In this document: in pieces, positions 1 through 11,801 of the stretch | Position numbering within the stretch: the stretch's first letter is position 1 | Layout: the number at the start of each line of letters is the position of its first letter | From: Mytilisepta virgata | Lineage: Eukaryota; Mollusca; Bivalvia; Mytilida; Mytilidae | Assembly (NCBI GenBank): GCA_028015205.1 | Contig: CM051510.1 | Span: forward strand, 30,194,580 to 30,258,579 | Direction: 5' to 3' | Length of the DNA: 64,000 bases | The notes under the pieces: model-generated | What the model was told of the DNA's origin: nothing | The model's database searches: none | Seen by the model: the letters and a program-made list of their open reading frames with translations, nothing else | Made by a program: the position numbers and the translations under genes

Positions 1-589
1 AAATATCCTGGAAACGCCCCTGATTTTCCTTTCTCCTTTACTTTAAACAGAGCAATGCACAATACAACATGAATGTACAAGCATGCATTATAAACATTGC
101 ATATTTCTATTTGCACCTACAATTCAGTTTCTTGATTTGGCAGTTATGAACTTGGTGCACAGATTTATGGCATTGGTGGCCATTTTTGTGCTTGCATCAA
201 ACACAATAACAAATAGTATCTTTATGATGGTCTTAAAGAATACCATGTTGCTGGACAGGGACTGAGACTGCAAGGTGGAACAGCCAAAATTCCGAACAGA
301 TACAACCTTGACTATGTTATTTATTTAAGAACAAAAACATGAATTTAAAAATTGTGTATTTTCAAATATTATAAATATAATTGTGAAAATAAATAATCAG
401 TCCCTTGTTTACTGAAAATGAAAAATCATGCTTCAACGGTGCAGAAAATAAATAATCTGTCTTTATTTTCCACAAAAATAAATAGCCCATCCAAAACAAA
501 TCCTCCTGCCCCCCCCCCCCCCCCAAAAAAACAAATCCTCCTCCCCCCCCCCCCCCCCCCCCCCCCAGGAATATCAAATGGTCGTCCCC
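1..589 (-). mobile_element. PIF/Harbinger-like TIR element, end fragment (cut by window edge)
   Basis: From about base 25 onward this is a diverged reverse-complement copy of part of the complete element at 42267-43481. It ends in a C-rich tract followed by AATATCAAATGGTCGTCCCC, which is the terminal inverted repeat of that complete copy. The next three bases (590-592) are TTA, the kind of 3-bp TWA target duplication known for PIF/Harbinger transposons. The other end lies left of the window, so the matching duplication cannot be checked. No transposase is seen; short ORFs over the C-tracts are artefacts. Confidence 0.6.
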
Positions 590-1019
590 TTAGATCATTA
601 TGGTAGAAGAAGTCTAATTCGTTTTATTGGTATAGTGGAAAACGAAGGAGAGGACACCCGTGCAGTAGTTCGAGAAATTCTAAAAGACATAGATCCAGAA
701 TTTGTTGACTCAGAAGTCCAAAATTCTCATAGGGTTGGGAAGATTGCTAAGATCAGCGACGAATCAGAAGGCGATATCATGGATAAACAGGCATGACAGG
801 ACGATGTTACATGCACGTAAAACCAGGTCAGATCATTGTTCGTTTGCCAAACCCTACCGTGAAACGTCGCATTCTCAAGTGCCGAAAGAACCTGAAAGAC
901 TACGAGAAGCGACAGAATGTATACATAAATGAAGACCTTACCCAAACTCGAAGTAAGATACACGCTCACGCTCGTAAACTGCTAAAACGAAAGCCAATCA
1001 CGCAATTATGGACTGTAAA
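258..1019 (+). repeat. Direct repeat, copy A (partner 2027-2795)
   Basis: This segment, part transposon end and part LINE ORF1, is repeated almost base for base at 2027-2795. Differences are mainly C-tract lengths plus a few substitutions, such as the codon after TGCAC near 815. Both copies carry the same ORF1 frame break, so duplication came after decay. Confidence 0.85.
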
Positions 1020-1020
1020 C
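590..1020 (+). pseudogene. L1-like LINE ORF1 fragment, copy A
   Basis: Two frames together give an ORF1-type RNA-binding protein. The first frame (to about 796) reads YGRR then IRFIGIVENEGED and NSHRVGK, and the second (from about 793) reads IIVRLPNP and VYINEDLT, the order of blocks in L1-type ORF1 (RRM plus C-terminal domain). A stop and frame change near 795 breaks it. The Met at 578 belongs to the inserted DNA element, so the true 5' part is missing: the element landed inside ORF1. The 3' part is cut at 1019 by unrelated sequence. The family call comes from motif memory, not a search. Confidence 0.6.
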
Positions 1021-1480
1021 TTTGTAAAGAACCTCCAATAGATGTTTCCTGTCAAGTTTTGTTCCATTTGACCAAGCGATTTCAGAAAAGAAGATTTTTA
1101 TATGTCAGCCAATAAGAAACAAGAACTGCCCATGGTGGCCATATTTGTAGTCTTATCGGGGAAAAATGAGGAGGCTTTGTGCAGAACCTCCAATAGATGC
1201 TTCCTGTCAGGTTTCATTCCATTTGGCCAAACAGTTCCAGAAAAGAAAAAAAATAATCAACGAATGAGAAACAAGAATTGCCCATGATGGCCATGTTTGT
1301 TGCCCGATCGGGACGAAATGAGAAAACTGTGTAAAGAACTTCCCATATATGCTTCCTGTCAAGTTTAGTTCCATTTGACGAAGCAATTTCAGAGGAAAAG
1401 ATTTTTTTTATTCAGCCAATCAGAAACAATAACTGTCCAAAAAAGGAACAATGCTTTGATTGTCATGATTGTTGCTCTTC
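1020..1480 (+). repeat. Three diverged tandem units of about 155 bp
   Basis: Units start near 1021, 1178 and 1330 with versions of TGTAAAGAACCTCCAATAGATG and continue through TTCCTGTCA, CCATTTG and 'gccaat.agaaacaa'. They separate the two copies of the direct repeat. No coding potential is seen. Confidence 0.6.
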
Positions 1481-2026
1481 GTCTTGAAGGTTAATCACTG
1501 AAAGCTCAAGTATGACTGAAAAACTATGGAAAATCTTATATTATGTTCAAAATAAATCAAGTCAGGTTTGTATTAAATAATGAAGCTTTTCTTGTAATGC
1601 TTGTGATTTATTAAATCAACTCTCGGATTCAAATATTTATTTTGGAAAAAATATATCTAAACCAGAAGATTTTTTCCATAGTTTTGTAAAACAGATTACT
1701 TTTTTGGCCCTTGCTGCAACAGATTATTTTTTTTCCTTCCCTTTGGAATCAGAATATTTTTTTTTTTCACCAAAAAAACCATAACCCCCCTTTTGAAATT
1801 AAATGGTTGTTCCCAAAATGGTTCGGTGCATCCTTCGACACAATATTGAAACTGGACACCCCTAATGATGAATTAGGCCAAATTGCCCAGTGTTTTAGAG
1901 GAGGTCTCCGTGGTAGCAGAGGTCGGAATTAGCTGACATCGTTTTGGAAGAGGACCATCTTAAGATCATTAAAGTAAAATTTGGTTGATGTTGAATTTGT
2001 ATAGTTCCAGAGGAAAATATTTTAAA
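1481..2026. other. AT-rich spacer with a decayed element end
   Basis: The stretch around 1781-1816 (C-run, then AAATGGTTGTTCCC) resembles the ends of the small elements at 29551-29801 and 42267-43481, but no partner end is clear. The remainder shows nothing recognisable. Confidence 0.3.
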
Positions 2027-2365
2027 GGGACTGAGACTGCAAGGTGGAACAGCCAAAATTCCGAACAGATACAACCTTGACTATGTTATTTATTTAAGAA
2101 CAAAAACATGAATTTAAAAATTGTGTATTTTCAAATATTATAAATATAATTGTGAAAATAAATAATCAGTCCCTTGTTTACTGAAAATGAAAAATCATGC
2201 TTCAACGGTGCAGAAAATAAATAATCTGTCTTTATTTTCCACAAAAATAAATAGCCCATCCAAAACAAATCCTCCTGCCCCCCCCCCCCCAAAAAAAACA
2301 AATCCTCCTGCCCCCCCCCCCCCCCTCCCCCCCCCCCCCCCCAGGAATATCAAATGGTCGTCCCC
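2027..2365 (-). mobile_element. PIF/Harbinger-like TIR element fragment, copy B
   Basis: This is the duplicated end of the element at 1-589. It closes with the same GGTCGTCCCC terminus followed by TTA at 2366-2368. The left boundary is the duplication breakpoint, not an element end. Confidence 0.6.
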
Positions 2366-2907
2366 TTAGATCATTATGGTAGAAGAAGTCTAATTCGTTT
2401 TATTGGTATAGTGGAAAACGAAGGAGAGGACACCCGTGCAGTAGTTCGAGAAATTCTAAAAGACATAGATCCAGAATTTGTTGACTCAGAAGTCCAAAAT
2501 TCTCATAGGGTTGGGAAGATTGCTAAGATCAGCGACGAATCAGAAGGCGATATCATGGATAAACAGGCATGACAGGACGATGTTACATGCACTTAAAACC
2601 AGGTCAGATCATTGTTCGTTTGCCAAACCCTACCGTGAAACGTCGCATTCTCAAGTGCCGAAAGAACCTGAAAGACTACGAGAAGCGACAGAATGTATAC
2701 ATAAATGAAGACCTTACCCAAACTCGAAGTAAGATACACGCTCACGCTCGTAAACTGCTAAAACGAAAGCCAATCACGCAATTATGGACTGTAAATGGGA
2801 AAATCCGAACGAAGGATAAAAAAGGCAAACTGTACGAAATAAATACTGAGGATGAACTAAGAAAACTAGTAGCCAGTGTGGACCCTTATTACAAAATCGA
2901 CGACTAG
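2366..2907 (+). pseudogene. L1-like LINE ORF1 fragment, copy B (longer 3' end)
   Basis: This is the duplicate of 590-1020 but runs further. After the shared frame break, the frame from 2569 continues past the point where copy A is cut, through TVNGKIRTKDKKGK, and stops at 2907 after PYYKIDD. That restores the natural C-terminal end of an L1-type ORF1 (a 'WT.NGKI' block followed by a short tail). The N-terminal part is missing because of the transposon insertion. A GT run and T-rich tract follow. It is a remnant and is not expected to make a protein. Confidence 0.65.
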
Positions 2908-4500
2908 GGATTTGTTCCTTCCTGTATGTGTGTGTGTGTGTTTTTTTGGGGGGTTTTTTTTTTTTTTTTTTGGCATCACAAAACAATGTCATTGTATTTT
3001 GTTGACTAATATTTTTGAAATGTAATTTAATGCGAAATATATCTATTATTTATTTACGATCTCTAATTACTTTCATAGTAACATTCCATTTAATGCCAAT
3101 GTCAAATGACTTTTTGGAAATCAAAGTCAAATCTGATTGGTTGAAAGTTTGAAGGGGCGTATCCTTCATAGAATCTATGAATAAACATGATATATTCAAA
3201 CCCTCATTTAATTCATTAATGTGTCTGATTGGCTAAACATTTAATGGGCGAATTTCTCTGTTTTGTAAATAGAACCTAATTAATGAACAAAACACAACAT
3301 GTTTCTCTAACGACTTTTGACATAATAGGTTTTGTGGTTGTGCTTATTTTGTTAAATCTTAAATTCAATTGAGACTTACTTGACTTATTCTTACTAGAAG
3401 TGCATTTAAAACAGTAAAGTGATTTTTTTTTAAAAAGAAAGGCTGAAAATAGGTAGAAATTGTTCTTAGATTAACCGTTAAATTAATTACACCTAGTTGC
3501 GCAACACATGTAGATGTATCAATTGTTAGTCGACACGACTTTTTTGTTTTGTTTTTTTTTATTATTTTGGATATTAAATAGCAATATCCATTTACTGGTG
3601 TATTTTATCACTGGTACTCTTTTGTTTGTTTGTTTGTTTGTTTGTTTTTTTTTTTTTTGGTTTTGTTTTTTTTTCTCCATCTCTTTTTTACCAAACATAA
3701 CGAATCACAATGACGTGCACTTTCAGAAAAAATTAATTTTTATTGAGATCTCTTTATCTGATTGGTTGAAAATTATATAAGTTCACTGCTCAAATAGACA
3801 TTAAAAAGTCACTATTATGTTGTAAAACGGTAAGCACAATTAGATTGACCTGCTTTTAACCAGTACAAGGCACTGTTTTTTGTTTTTTGTTTTTTTTGTT
3901 ATTCATACTATGTTATTAAGTATTATTAATTCAAGAGATTTAACGTATTAATTGTGATGTTGTGTAATGTCAAAACATTTTGTTTTATGTTGTTGTCATA
4001 CTGAATGTGTGTATATAAAATAATATTGATAAAATTAGTCCAAGGGAGGTAAATGTATAAAAGAAAAATGATAGCATTAGTGAAAAATTTCTCCTATTTG
4101 TTAAAATTCTCCTTTTTCCTTGTTTTTTGTTTGCTTTTTATAAAGAACGGTTGGTGGTTTGTGTGGAATTGGCGATTGCTAAAGAATATATATATGTATC
4201 TGATATCTCTCTCTCTATGAGACAAATTTTAGAAAAAGGTGTAACTTAAGGGCATTAGTGTTGAACAATATAGAGAGAGAGAATCGGTAACTTTTATTCG
4301 AAAGCACAGATAGAGGTCATTCGTTTTAACTTTCTTTTACAAAACGGGATAGATTTCCTACCCTTCTTAATACTTATTTGGTTCTTGAACGTTCGCTTAA
4401 GTGCCAAAGACAGTGCTGGAAATTGCGAAACTGTTAGAAAATCACACCTGTGTCAAATTCCTTCGCCCAGTATACGAAAATGTGCTTCAAATAAAATAAC
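2908..4500. other. AT-rich intergenic DNA with simple repeats
   Basis: Simple repeats are (GT)n at 2925-2942, a T-run at 2950-2971 and (TTTG)n at about 3620-3645. A short block at about 3568-3612 reappears at about 5145-5192. No gene is seen. Confidence 0.5.
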
Positions 4501-4812
4501 TGAATTAACAATACTCATATCCCCGCGCTACTCTTTTGTTTTTTAAATCCATACATTAATCTAACTATTGCTGTTGCTGTAGTGATTCCAAATATAAATG
4601 GTTGCTAATTAGAAATCTCAAATAAAGTATTTTTTTTTTGCAAATTTACTAAAATTGGAATCACATATTTTGAAATTCAACTGATCTAGATTAGTTTTAA
4701 GGCTAATATGATCTAAAAAAATTCTATAGTTGCTAAGTAAAATTCCAAAAATAATAGCATTAGACACTTTCAGGAAAGTTGGAATCACATATTTTTGACA
4801 TCTAGATGATCC
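4500..4812. repeat. Dispersed repeat; inverted copy at 26380-26670
   Basis: The block contains CCGCGCTACTC, a stretch about TGCTGTTGC, and paired 'ttggaatcacata' phrases. The reverse complement lies downstream of the Ig receptor gene. No target duplication was found, so the family is unassigned. Confidence 0.6.
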
Positions 4813-4827
4813 CAATGTGTGTTAAAC

Positions 4828-5095
4828 ATTTGGCACAATCTACATTGCCAGGGCAATTACTGAGCCAACTTTCTGTTCCATATTCCAAATAACGTTAGAT
4901 GAGTTGGGCGACAAAGAAATAATGTACTCTTAGGCCACCTGTGTAGCTGAGCTCTCACGGGTGCTATTTAAAATCCAAAATCTCTGGCACAATCTACATT
5001 GGCAGGGCAATTACTGAGCCAACTTACAGTTCCGTATTCCAAATAACCTGAGAGGAGTTGCGTGACAAAGGAATAATGTACCTTTAGGCTACGTA
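4828..5095 (+). repeat. Tandem duplication of an approximately 110-bp unit
   Basis: Units at about 4832-4940 and 4983-5095 share TGGCACAATCTACATTG, CAGGGCAATTACTGAGCCAA and AATAATGTAC, with a spacing of about 151 bp. Confidence 0.7.
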
Positions 5096-5677
5096 CGGAC
5101 ACCGAACAGCAAAACAATATCCTCACGCTTCGTTGAATCGCGAGGATATTAAATAGCAATATCCATTTACTGGTGTATTTTATCACTGGTATTTCGTTAT
5201 TTATTTCTTTTTATCATATATTTAGTAGTAAATACAGTAGTTTTGAATATTTGATAAATAGCCTGCTGTTTAATCCGTATCGCTCAACTTTGATGCGCAC
5301 CCTTTATCACACCCCTTTATCGCATGTCTACCCTTTATCACACCCCTTTATCACATGGCTTACCCTTTATTACATAGCTTTTTTTCATTTTTTTTTCAAT
5401 TTTAATTTTTTGTATTTTTTTTTTTTTTTTTTTTTTTTATTTGTTTTTTTTGGGGGGGGCGAATTTTTTTTGGGGGGGTGGGGGGTAAATTTTTAAAAAA
5501 AAAACCAATGTTCAAATTTTTTCCCGATTATTTGACTTTTTTTCAACCCCCCCCCCCCCCCCCCTATTTTTTTATTTTTTTTTCACAAAATATTTTCCCC
5601 AATCAATTTCATTTGTAGCAGTAGACTTTAATTTGGAAAATTTGAAGTCCTCTGTTTAAATATATGATAAAGTGTAT
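5096..5677. other. Low-complexity region
   Basis: Short ACCCTTTATCACACC repeats at about 5298-5375 are followed by long T, G and C runs (5410-5590). A small AATATCCTC..GAGGATATT hairpin lies at about 5117-5150. No gene is seen. Confidence 0.45.
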
Positions 5678-5809
5678 AATACATGTTAAAATCTGTATCA
5701 CATGCTGTATCAACCTCGACCAATATCAGCCCTCGGGCCAAGGCCCTCTGGCTGATATTGGTTTCTCGGGTTGATACAGCATGTGATACAGATTTTACCA
5801 TGTATTATT
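5676..5809. repeat. Hairpin-forming inverted repeat (about 130 bp)
   Basis: The arms run from AATACATGTTAAAATCTGTA through ATGCTGTATCAACC and CCAATATCAGCC, and the mirrored sequence returns at 5750-5807 with about two small bulges. The loop is short (about 5731-5749). It could be a small palindromic mobile element; no clean target duplication was found. Confidence 0.75.
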
Positions 5810-7290
5810 CTCTATATTAAAACTCCCATTATCATACATTTATTTAGATATTGGTCATTTTGCATATATGCGATATGATCGGAACTGCACAATCCATATC
5901 AGCCTGGGGTGTAAACAATCCTCTCTGGTATTAAACCAAGTAAACGGTCTCAAAAACTAGAATTGAAAACAATTCCCTCGGGTAACATACCTGTCGCCTT
6001 TAGACATGTACCAATGAGTATGAGAAATATATGGACTTATATAGTAGAAAAAGTGTGACCTTTCAACTTAAATGAACCCTTTACAGTTCACAGGTTTTAA
6101 CTTCGAGAAATACCTAGCTTTTAGGATATAAAAATAACTATCTACCCGAAAGACTACGAATAATTTTTACATAGCATGCTCTGATTGACTAAAATAGTTA
6201 TCAATAGACCAATGAAATTAAAATACTAAAAGTTCGCGCTTCTGCACGAGCTAACTCCCGCTTCCGGTTTGACGGTAAAATCAGCTGAGAATAAAATGAA
6301 TGAAAACTTAAAGACTTTGAACAAATATGGAACTAAAACCCCTATAATTAATGAAAGGAGATAAAAATAAATACAGGTAAGAATTCTGAGAAAATTCGGA
6401 TAACTACGAAGCCAGAAACTTAGTCAAATTTATATTTATTTAGAAAACTATATCGATGGCAAAAACACAACTGTCACATTATTTATTAATTTCTTTGAGT
6501 TCTAAAAGAAGATATGAAATTTATTTTTTATTACCCTTATTATCAAGGTTAATAAAATTGTTTTACATGTATGATACCATTTATAATGCATAAAATATGT
6601 ACATTGCTTCAACTAACAACTCACTCGAACAGAGCTCATGACCAATGCCTAAAAACCTGAAAGCTGAACGTTCAATAACAAGTTCAAATGACAAATTATG
6701 TAATAGGTAAAGCCAAAAACCACTATTTTTTTCAAGAGCGAAGAAACATTTCCTTTTCTCTTTAAAGGACACACGAATTACAAATATGAATTGAAGGGTG
6801 TTGGGGATTTGTTAATAAAATTTGATTCCATAGCAACGTAAACACTGATTACATTTATGAAAAGTAATGTGTTTTTTAACAAAGAATAACTGAGCGACAA
6901 GCACCACGTTGCACGAAAATGAGATGAAACGTCTACATTAGTTTCAGTTACACACTAATACATCGTATATAGAAAGTTTAACATAGGTTATCTGAGGTTC
7001 TGAACTGATATTCAGCTATACAAATCGGAATTCCAGTAAACAAACAGGACTCCTCTGAGTGCTTATGATTTACCGATTACGTACACCCATACCAAACAAT
7101 ATTAGGAACATAGAAAATAAGTAGCACAAATGAGATGAAAAAAACAAAATAGGTAACAAAACAAAAAACATCATTGGAGCCACAAAAATTCCTACAGTTA
7201 TACCAGTTAACTTAATAACCAAGTAGATGAACACAGTATGTCAGTTGAAAATGTAAAGTCATCACAATTGTCCTAGGAAATAATTTTCAG
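5810..7290. other. Intergenic, no gene seen
   Basis: This is AT-rich sequence with scattered short ORFs that lack recognisable motifs or consistent splice signals. Confidence 0.4.
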
Positions 7291-7299
7291 TCATCATGG

Positions 7300-8230
7300 T
7301 TATGTCAAGATAGGGGACGGATTTCATTATTAAAACAAAACAATACACACATCAAATCATAGACAAAAATAGGACAAATATACCCGGTAAGACAAATGAA
7401 CAACCACAAGCACAACAAATAAACACTAAAAACTAAAAAGCAATGACCAATACGAACTCCCATAAAAACCAGGTGTGAACTCAGTTGCTCCGGTTGGGTA
7501 ATCAGTTCCTGCTCCGTATACGGCATCAGTCGTGAAGGTCAACAAAGTCAATCCAGTTGAAGTTACAAATCGGTGGAGGTACATGAAATGTTTCGAAAGT
7601 GGGAACAGGTCCAACGTTATCTTAGATATTGGAACACTGTAACGGTCAATCAATTCGTGATGACCGTAAAATGTCCGAAGTGATAACATCAACTTATCTT
7701 TGATAAAACCCTGGTTAAGAAGCTTTTGTGATAGCAGTAATCCTCTTTGTCGAAAGTCAGTGCAGCTCACCTATGCCCTTGAATATCGGAAAAGCTGAGA
7801 AACATAGACGCCATATGCAGGTGATGCTGGTATATTGCTACCCAAGAAAGGAAAGTTAACAATAGGAATGTTGAGGTCATCACGTTTATCATAAAGTCTT
7901 GAAATGTCCCTCATTGTCAAAGAAAACATCCAAATATGAAGCGGACTTCGATATATCGATAATATCCTTAATTTCAAGCTCACTGGTGTAGATAAGATGT
8001 GGAAAATCTTGGAATTTGTCGTTATTTTAACAACACGTCACCTTTATAACGAAAAGTGAAATTAAAGGATTGGACTAGTTTCTTAATTGTTTGTAGTAGC
8101 CCATGAGTACAGAAACAGATCGGCGAAGAGAGGAGCACAGCTAGTTCCCACTGGAATGTTGATTGTTGAAAAAATCGATCGCCAAATTCAACTAATATGT
8201 TGTCTCTGAGAAAATGTGACATGTTTGGAA
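7300..8230 (-). pseudogene. Reverse-transcriptase pseudogene (C-terminal half)
   Basis: Read on the minus strand, three consecutive frames give parts of one RT-containing protein common in invertebrate genomes. Starting from 8222: FGDRFFQQS, a frameshifted stretch where the 'G(I/M)PMG..CAPL' block should be, then SFNFTFRY followed by KGDVLL, where intact relatives have YIDD. From 7983: KLRILSIY, LYDKRDDLN, IVNFPFLGSNIPASPAYGVY and SQLFRYSRA. From 7770: DFRQRGLLLSQKLLNQGF, FYGHHELIDRY, and TDYPTGATEFTPGF near the end. The altered catalytic motif and at least two frame changes make it non-functional. Related C-terminal tags lie at about 21960-22090 and 24385-24470. Confidence 0.7.
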
Positions 8231-8632
8231 TTTCATCTTCTAAAGACTTTTTTCAGAATCAGACTGGTTCTTCACACTTCAAAAAAATTAAATTGCAATG
8301 TAAAAGCAGAACACGTTTTTAGAGATATCTGTTTCTGTACTGATTTAGATTAAACAAACTCAGGTACGAAATCCGTTAGGCTCAATGCTGCTTTCTCGAC
8401 TTGACCTCCATCAGATAATTTTGAAAAGATGAAGAGATGAATACCAACCATAAGTTGTATTGTTGAATTCAATTTGACCTTATGATAACGAACATTGCTT
8501 TGTGTTGTGTGTCATTATATCACATCCGAGGATTAAGCCATTTATGGCTGAGATCTCAAAGATGTTATATTTTGAACTCTCAAGAAATTTTGTTTTTTCA
8601 TCGCTTCATTCGAAACAGGAAAGATCTGTTTG
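8231..8632. other. Intergenic flank of the foldback element
   Basis: AT-rich sequence, possibly the decayed upstream part of the RT pseudogene. No motif is recognised. Confidence 0.35.
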
Positions 8633-8638
8633 CTCGTC

Positions 8639-11479
8639 AGTAGTATATATGCGGTTTTCAGTTATCATTTGAGGAGGAGCGAGGAGGAGCCGGAAGTGAC
8701 GTCAACCGGAAGTCACGTGACCAAAACCGGAAGTACCCGGATGTGGTTTGCACGCATGCGCAACCGGAAGTAGTGGATTTTCCCGCCATTTCTTTACGGA
8801 AGTGACGTAAGTCACGTGCTAGGACCCGGACGTGCCGTCTGCGCATGCGTAGGCGGAACCGGAAGTACCAGGAAGTGGTTTGCGCGCATGCGCAACCGGA
8901 AGTAGTGGATTTCCCGCCATTTTCCCATGATTTGTTCACGGAAGTGACGTAAGTCGCGGACCAGGATGTGCCATGCTTGACCATATTGAATTATCTCCCT
9001 TTTCCTGCACTTCTCGGTCGTCTCTGGATCTTTCATCGGTCTCTAGGGTCTGATACTCTCATTGTTATGTCGAAGTCCGAGAGTATACGAAGTACACTAT
9101 TGGATTATCTCCCCTTATCCCGCTCTTTTCATCTGCGGGTGATGTTTTCTGTCAGGACCAAAGGTAGGATTGGATTATTTCCCCTTACCTCCAAGTAATG
9201 CTGTCACCAATGGAGAGGTGTCCTTAGCAACCGCCTTAGCAACGGCGTTCCATTTCTATGATGCACTTCGTTTCTCTTCTCTTGGTCCATCCCGCTCCTC
9301 GCTGCTCTTCTCTTGCTCCGTGCTGCTCATCGCTGCTCTTCTCTTGCTCATCGCTGCTCATCACTGCTCATTGCTGCTCATCTCTTGCTCATCGCTGCTC
9401 ATTTCTGCTCTTCTCTTGCTCATCGCTGCTCATTGCTGCTCATCTCTTGCTCCGTGCTGCTCATCGCTACTCAGGACCTTACTCGCGTGCTCATTTTGCT
9501 CCTGTTGCTTGTTGCTGATCGTAATCGCTGCTCTTCTCTTGCTCTTTGCTACTCATCGCTACTCAGGACCTTACTCGCGTGCTCATTTCGTTCCTGTTGC
9601 TGAGACTATACGAAGTACACTATTAGATTATCTTCCTTTATCCCGCTCTTTTCATCTGCGGGTGATGTTTTCCGCGAGGACCAACGGTAGGATTGGATTA
9701 TTTCCCGTTACCTCCAAGTAATGCTGTCACCAATGGAGGGGTGTCCTTAGCAACCGCCTTAGCAACGGCGGTCCATTTCTATGATGCACTTCGTTTCTCT
9801 TCTCTTGCTCCATCCCGCTCCTCGCTGCTCTTCTCTTGCTCCGTGCTGCTCATCGCTGCTCTTCTCTTGCTCATCGCTGCTCATCACTGCTCATTGCTGC
9901 TCATCTCTTGCTCATCGCTGCTCATTTCTGCTCATCTCTTGCTCATCGCTGCTCATTGCTGCTCATCTCTTGCTCATCGCTGTTCATTGCTGCTCTTCTC
10001 TTGCTCATCGCTGCTCATTGCTGCTCATCTCTTGCTCCGTGCTGCTCATCGCTACTCAGGACCTTACTCGCGTGCTCATTTCGCTCCTGTTGCTTGTTGC
10101 TGATCGTAATCGCTGCTCTTCTCTTGCTCCGTGCTGCTCATCGCTGCTCTTCTCTTGCTCATCGCTGCTCATCACTGCTCATTGCTGCTCATCTCTTCCT
10201 CCGTGCTGCTCATCGCTGCTCTTCTCTTGCTCCGTGTTGCTCACCACAGCTCTTCTCTTGTTCAGTGCTGCTCATCAGTGCTCATCGCTGCTCATCTCTT
10301 GCTCATCGCTGCTCTTTTCTTGCTCTTTGCTGCTCATCGCTACTCAGGACCTTACTCGCGTGCTCATTTCGCTCCTGTTGCTTGTTGCTGTTCGTAATCG
10401 CTGTTCATCTCTTGCTCCGTGCTGCCCATCGCTGCTCTTCTCTTGTTCATCGTTGCTCTTCTCTTGCTCATTGGTGCTCATCACTGCTCATCGCTGCTCA
10501 TCTCTTGCTCCGTGTTGCTCTTCTCTTGCTCTTTGCTGCTCATCGCTACTCAGGACCTTACTCGCGTGCTCATTTCGCTCCTGTTGCTTGTTGCTGATCG
10601 TAATCGCTGCTCTTCTCTTGCTCTTTGCTACTCATCGCTACTCAGGACCTTACTCGCGTGCTCATTTCGTTCCTGTTACTGAGACTATACGAAGTACACT
10701 ATTGGATTATCTCCCTTTATCCCGCTCTTTTCATCTGCGGGTGATGTTTTCCGTGAGGACCAAAGGTAGGATTGGATTATTTCCCCTTACCTCCAAGTAA
10801 TGCTGTTACTAATGGAGGGGTGTCCTTAGCAACTGCCTTAGCAACGGCGGTCCATTTCTATGATGCACTTCGTTTCTCTTCTCTTGCTCCATCCCGCTCC
10901 TCGCTGCTCTTCTCTTGCTCCGTGCTGCTCATCGCTGCTCTTCTCTTGCTCATCGCTGCTCATCACTGCTCATTGCCGCTCATCTGTTGCTCATCGCTGC
11001 TCATTTCTGCTCATCTGTTGCTCATCGTTGCTCATTGCTGCTCATCTCTTGCTCATCGCTGCTCATTGCTGCTCTTCTCTTGCTCATCGCTGCTCATTGC
11101 TGCTCATCTCTTGCTCCGTGCTGCTCATCGCTACTCAGGACCTTACTCGCGTGCTCATTTCGCTCCTGTTGTTTGTTGCTGTTCGTCATTGCTGTTCATC
11201 TCTTGCTCCGTGCTGCCCATCGCTGCTCTTCTCTTGTTCATCGTTGTCTTCTCTTACTCATTGCTGCTCATCACTGCTCATCGCTGCTCATCTCTTGCTC
11301 CGTGTTGCTCTTCTCTTGCTCTTTGCTGCTCATCGCTACTCAGGACCTTACTCGCGTGCTCATTTCGCTCCTGTTGCTTGTTACTGTTCGTCATCGCTGC
11401 TCTTCTCTTGCTCATCGCTGCTCTTCATCTTGCTCTTTGCTGCTCATTGCTACTCAGGACCTTACTCGCGTGCTCATTT
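8639..11479 (+). repeat. Left arm (TIR) of foldback element
   Basis: The outer 440 bp is CG-rich and non-repetitive relative to the rest. Inner higher-order units begin near 9081, 9603 and 10681 with 'ga.tatacgaagtacact', pass through TGCTGTCACCAATGGAG and CTTAGCAACCGCCTTAGC, and then break into many CTGCTCATCG/TTGCTCATCTC subrepeats of about 9 bp and its multiples. Each block closes with ACTCAGGACCTTACTCGCGT. Long ORFs run through it in several frames because the repeat lacks stops; none is considered real. Confidence 0.85.
8690..8960 (+). promoter_or_regulatory. Promoter-like motif cluster in left terminus
   Basis: A dense set of sequences identical to well-known animal promoter elements: CCGGAAGT (ETS type) at about 8690, 8707, 8764, 8859 and 8896; TGACGTCA (CRE) at 8697-8704; CACGTG (E-box) at 8714-8719 and 8813-8818; TGCGCATGCG (NRF-1 type) around 8840 and 8885; and CCGCCATTTT-like (YY1 type) at about 8782 and 8915. 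The sequence is strongly CpG-rich in AT-rich surroundings. Whether it drives transcription is inferred. Confidence 0.5.
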
Positions 11480-11567
11480 CAGTTTTGGAGCTGCTGCTGC
11501 TAGTGGTGGTCGATTGTCGTTATTCAAAGATTGGGTCTGTGCGAGAGCACCATTAAATTCATGTCAT

Positions 11568-11718
11568 TTGAAAGGGCATTCTGCATTTATCCAGGCTTGT
11601 GACTGGCTATCATAAGATAGGCTGCATTAATCCTCCTCAATTTTTTAAGGCCACTCTGCATTTGTCCAGGCTTGTGACTGGCTATATATATGTATAAACA
11701 TATATAGGCTGCATTACC
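11568..11718. repeat. Two-copy direct repeat inside foldback core
   Basis: Two copies of about 62-67 bp share TCTGCATTT.TCCAGGCTTG and TGACTGGCTAT, the second ending in AGGCTGCATTACCCTCC. They sit between the left arm and the 3' end of the C2H2 ORF. Confidence 0.6.
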
Positions 11719-11801
11719 CTCCTTCCCTTTTTTTTTTTTTTAAATTTTTTATTTTTTTTTATATAATTTTTTTTTCTTTGTAATATGTTCCAATTCCTCT
11801 G

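Noticed and set aside
362..606. Poly-proline/poly-glycine ORFs
   Set aside because: Produced by C-runs at the end of the transposon; the same runs occur in its other copies.
9170..11615. Several long ORFs (up to 339 codons) of the form CSSLAHRCSSLL..
   Set aside because: They occur in three frames over the same stop-poor tandem repeat and again on the opposite arm; composition follows the repeat unit, so they are not taken as genes.
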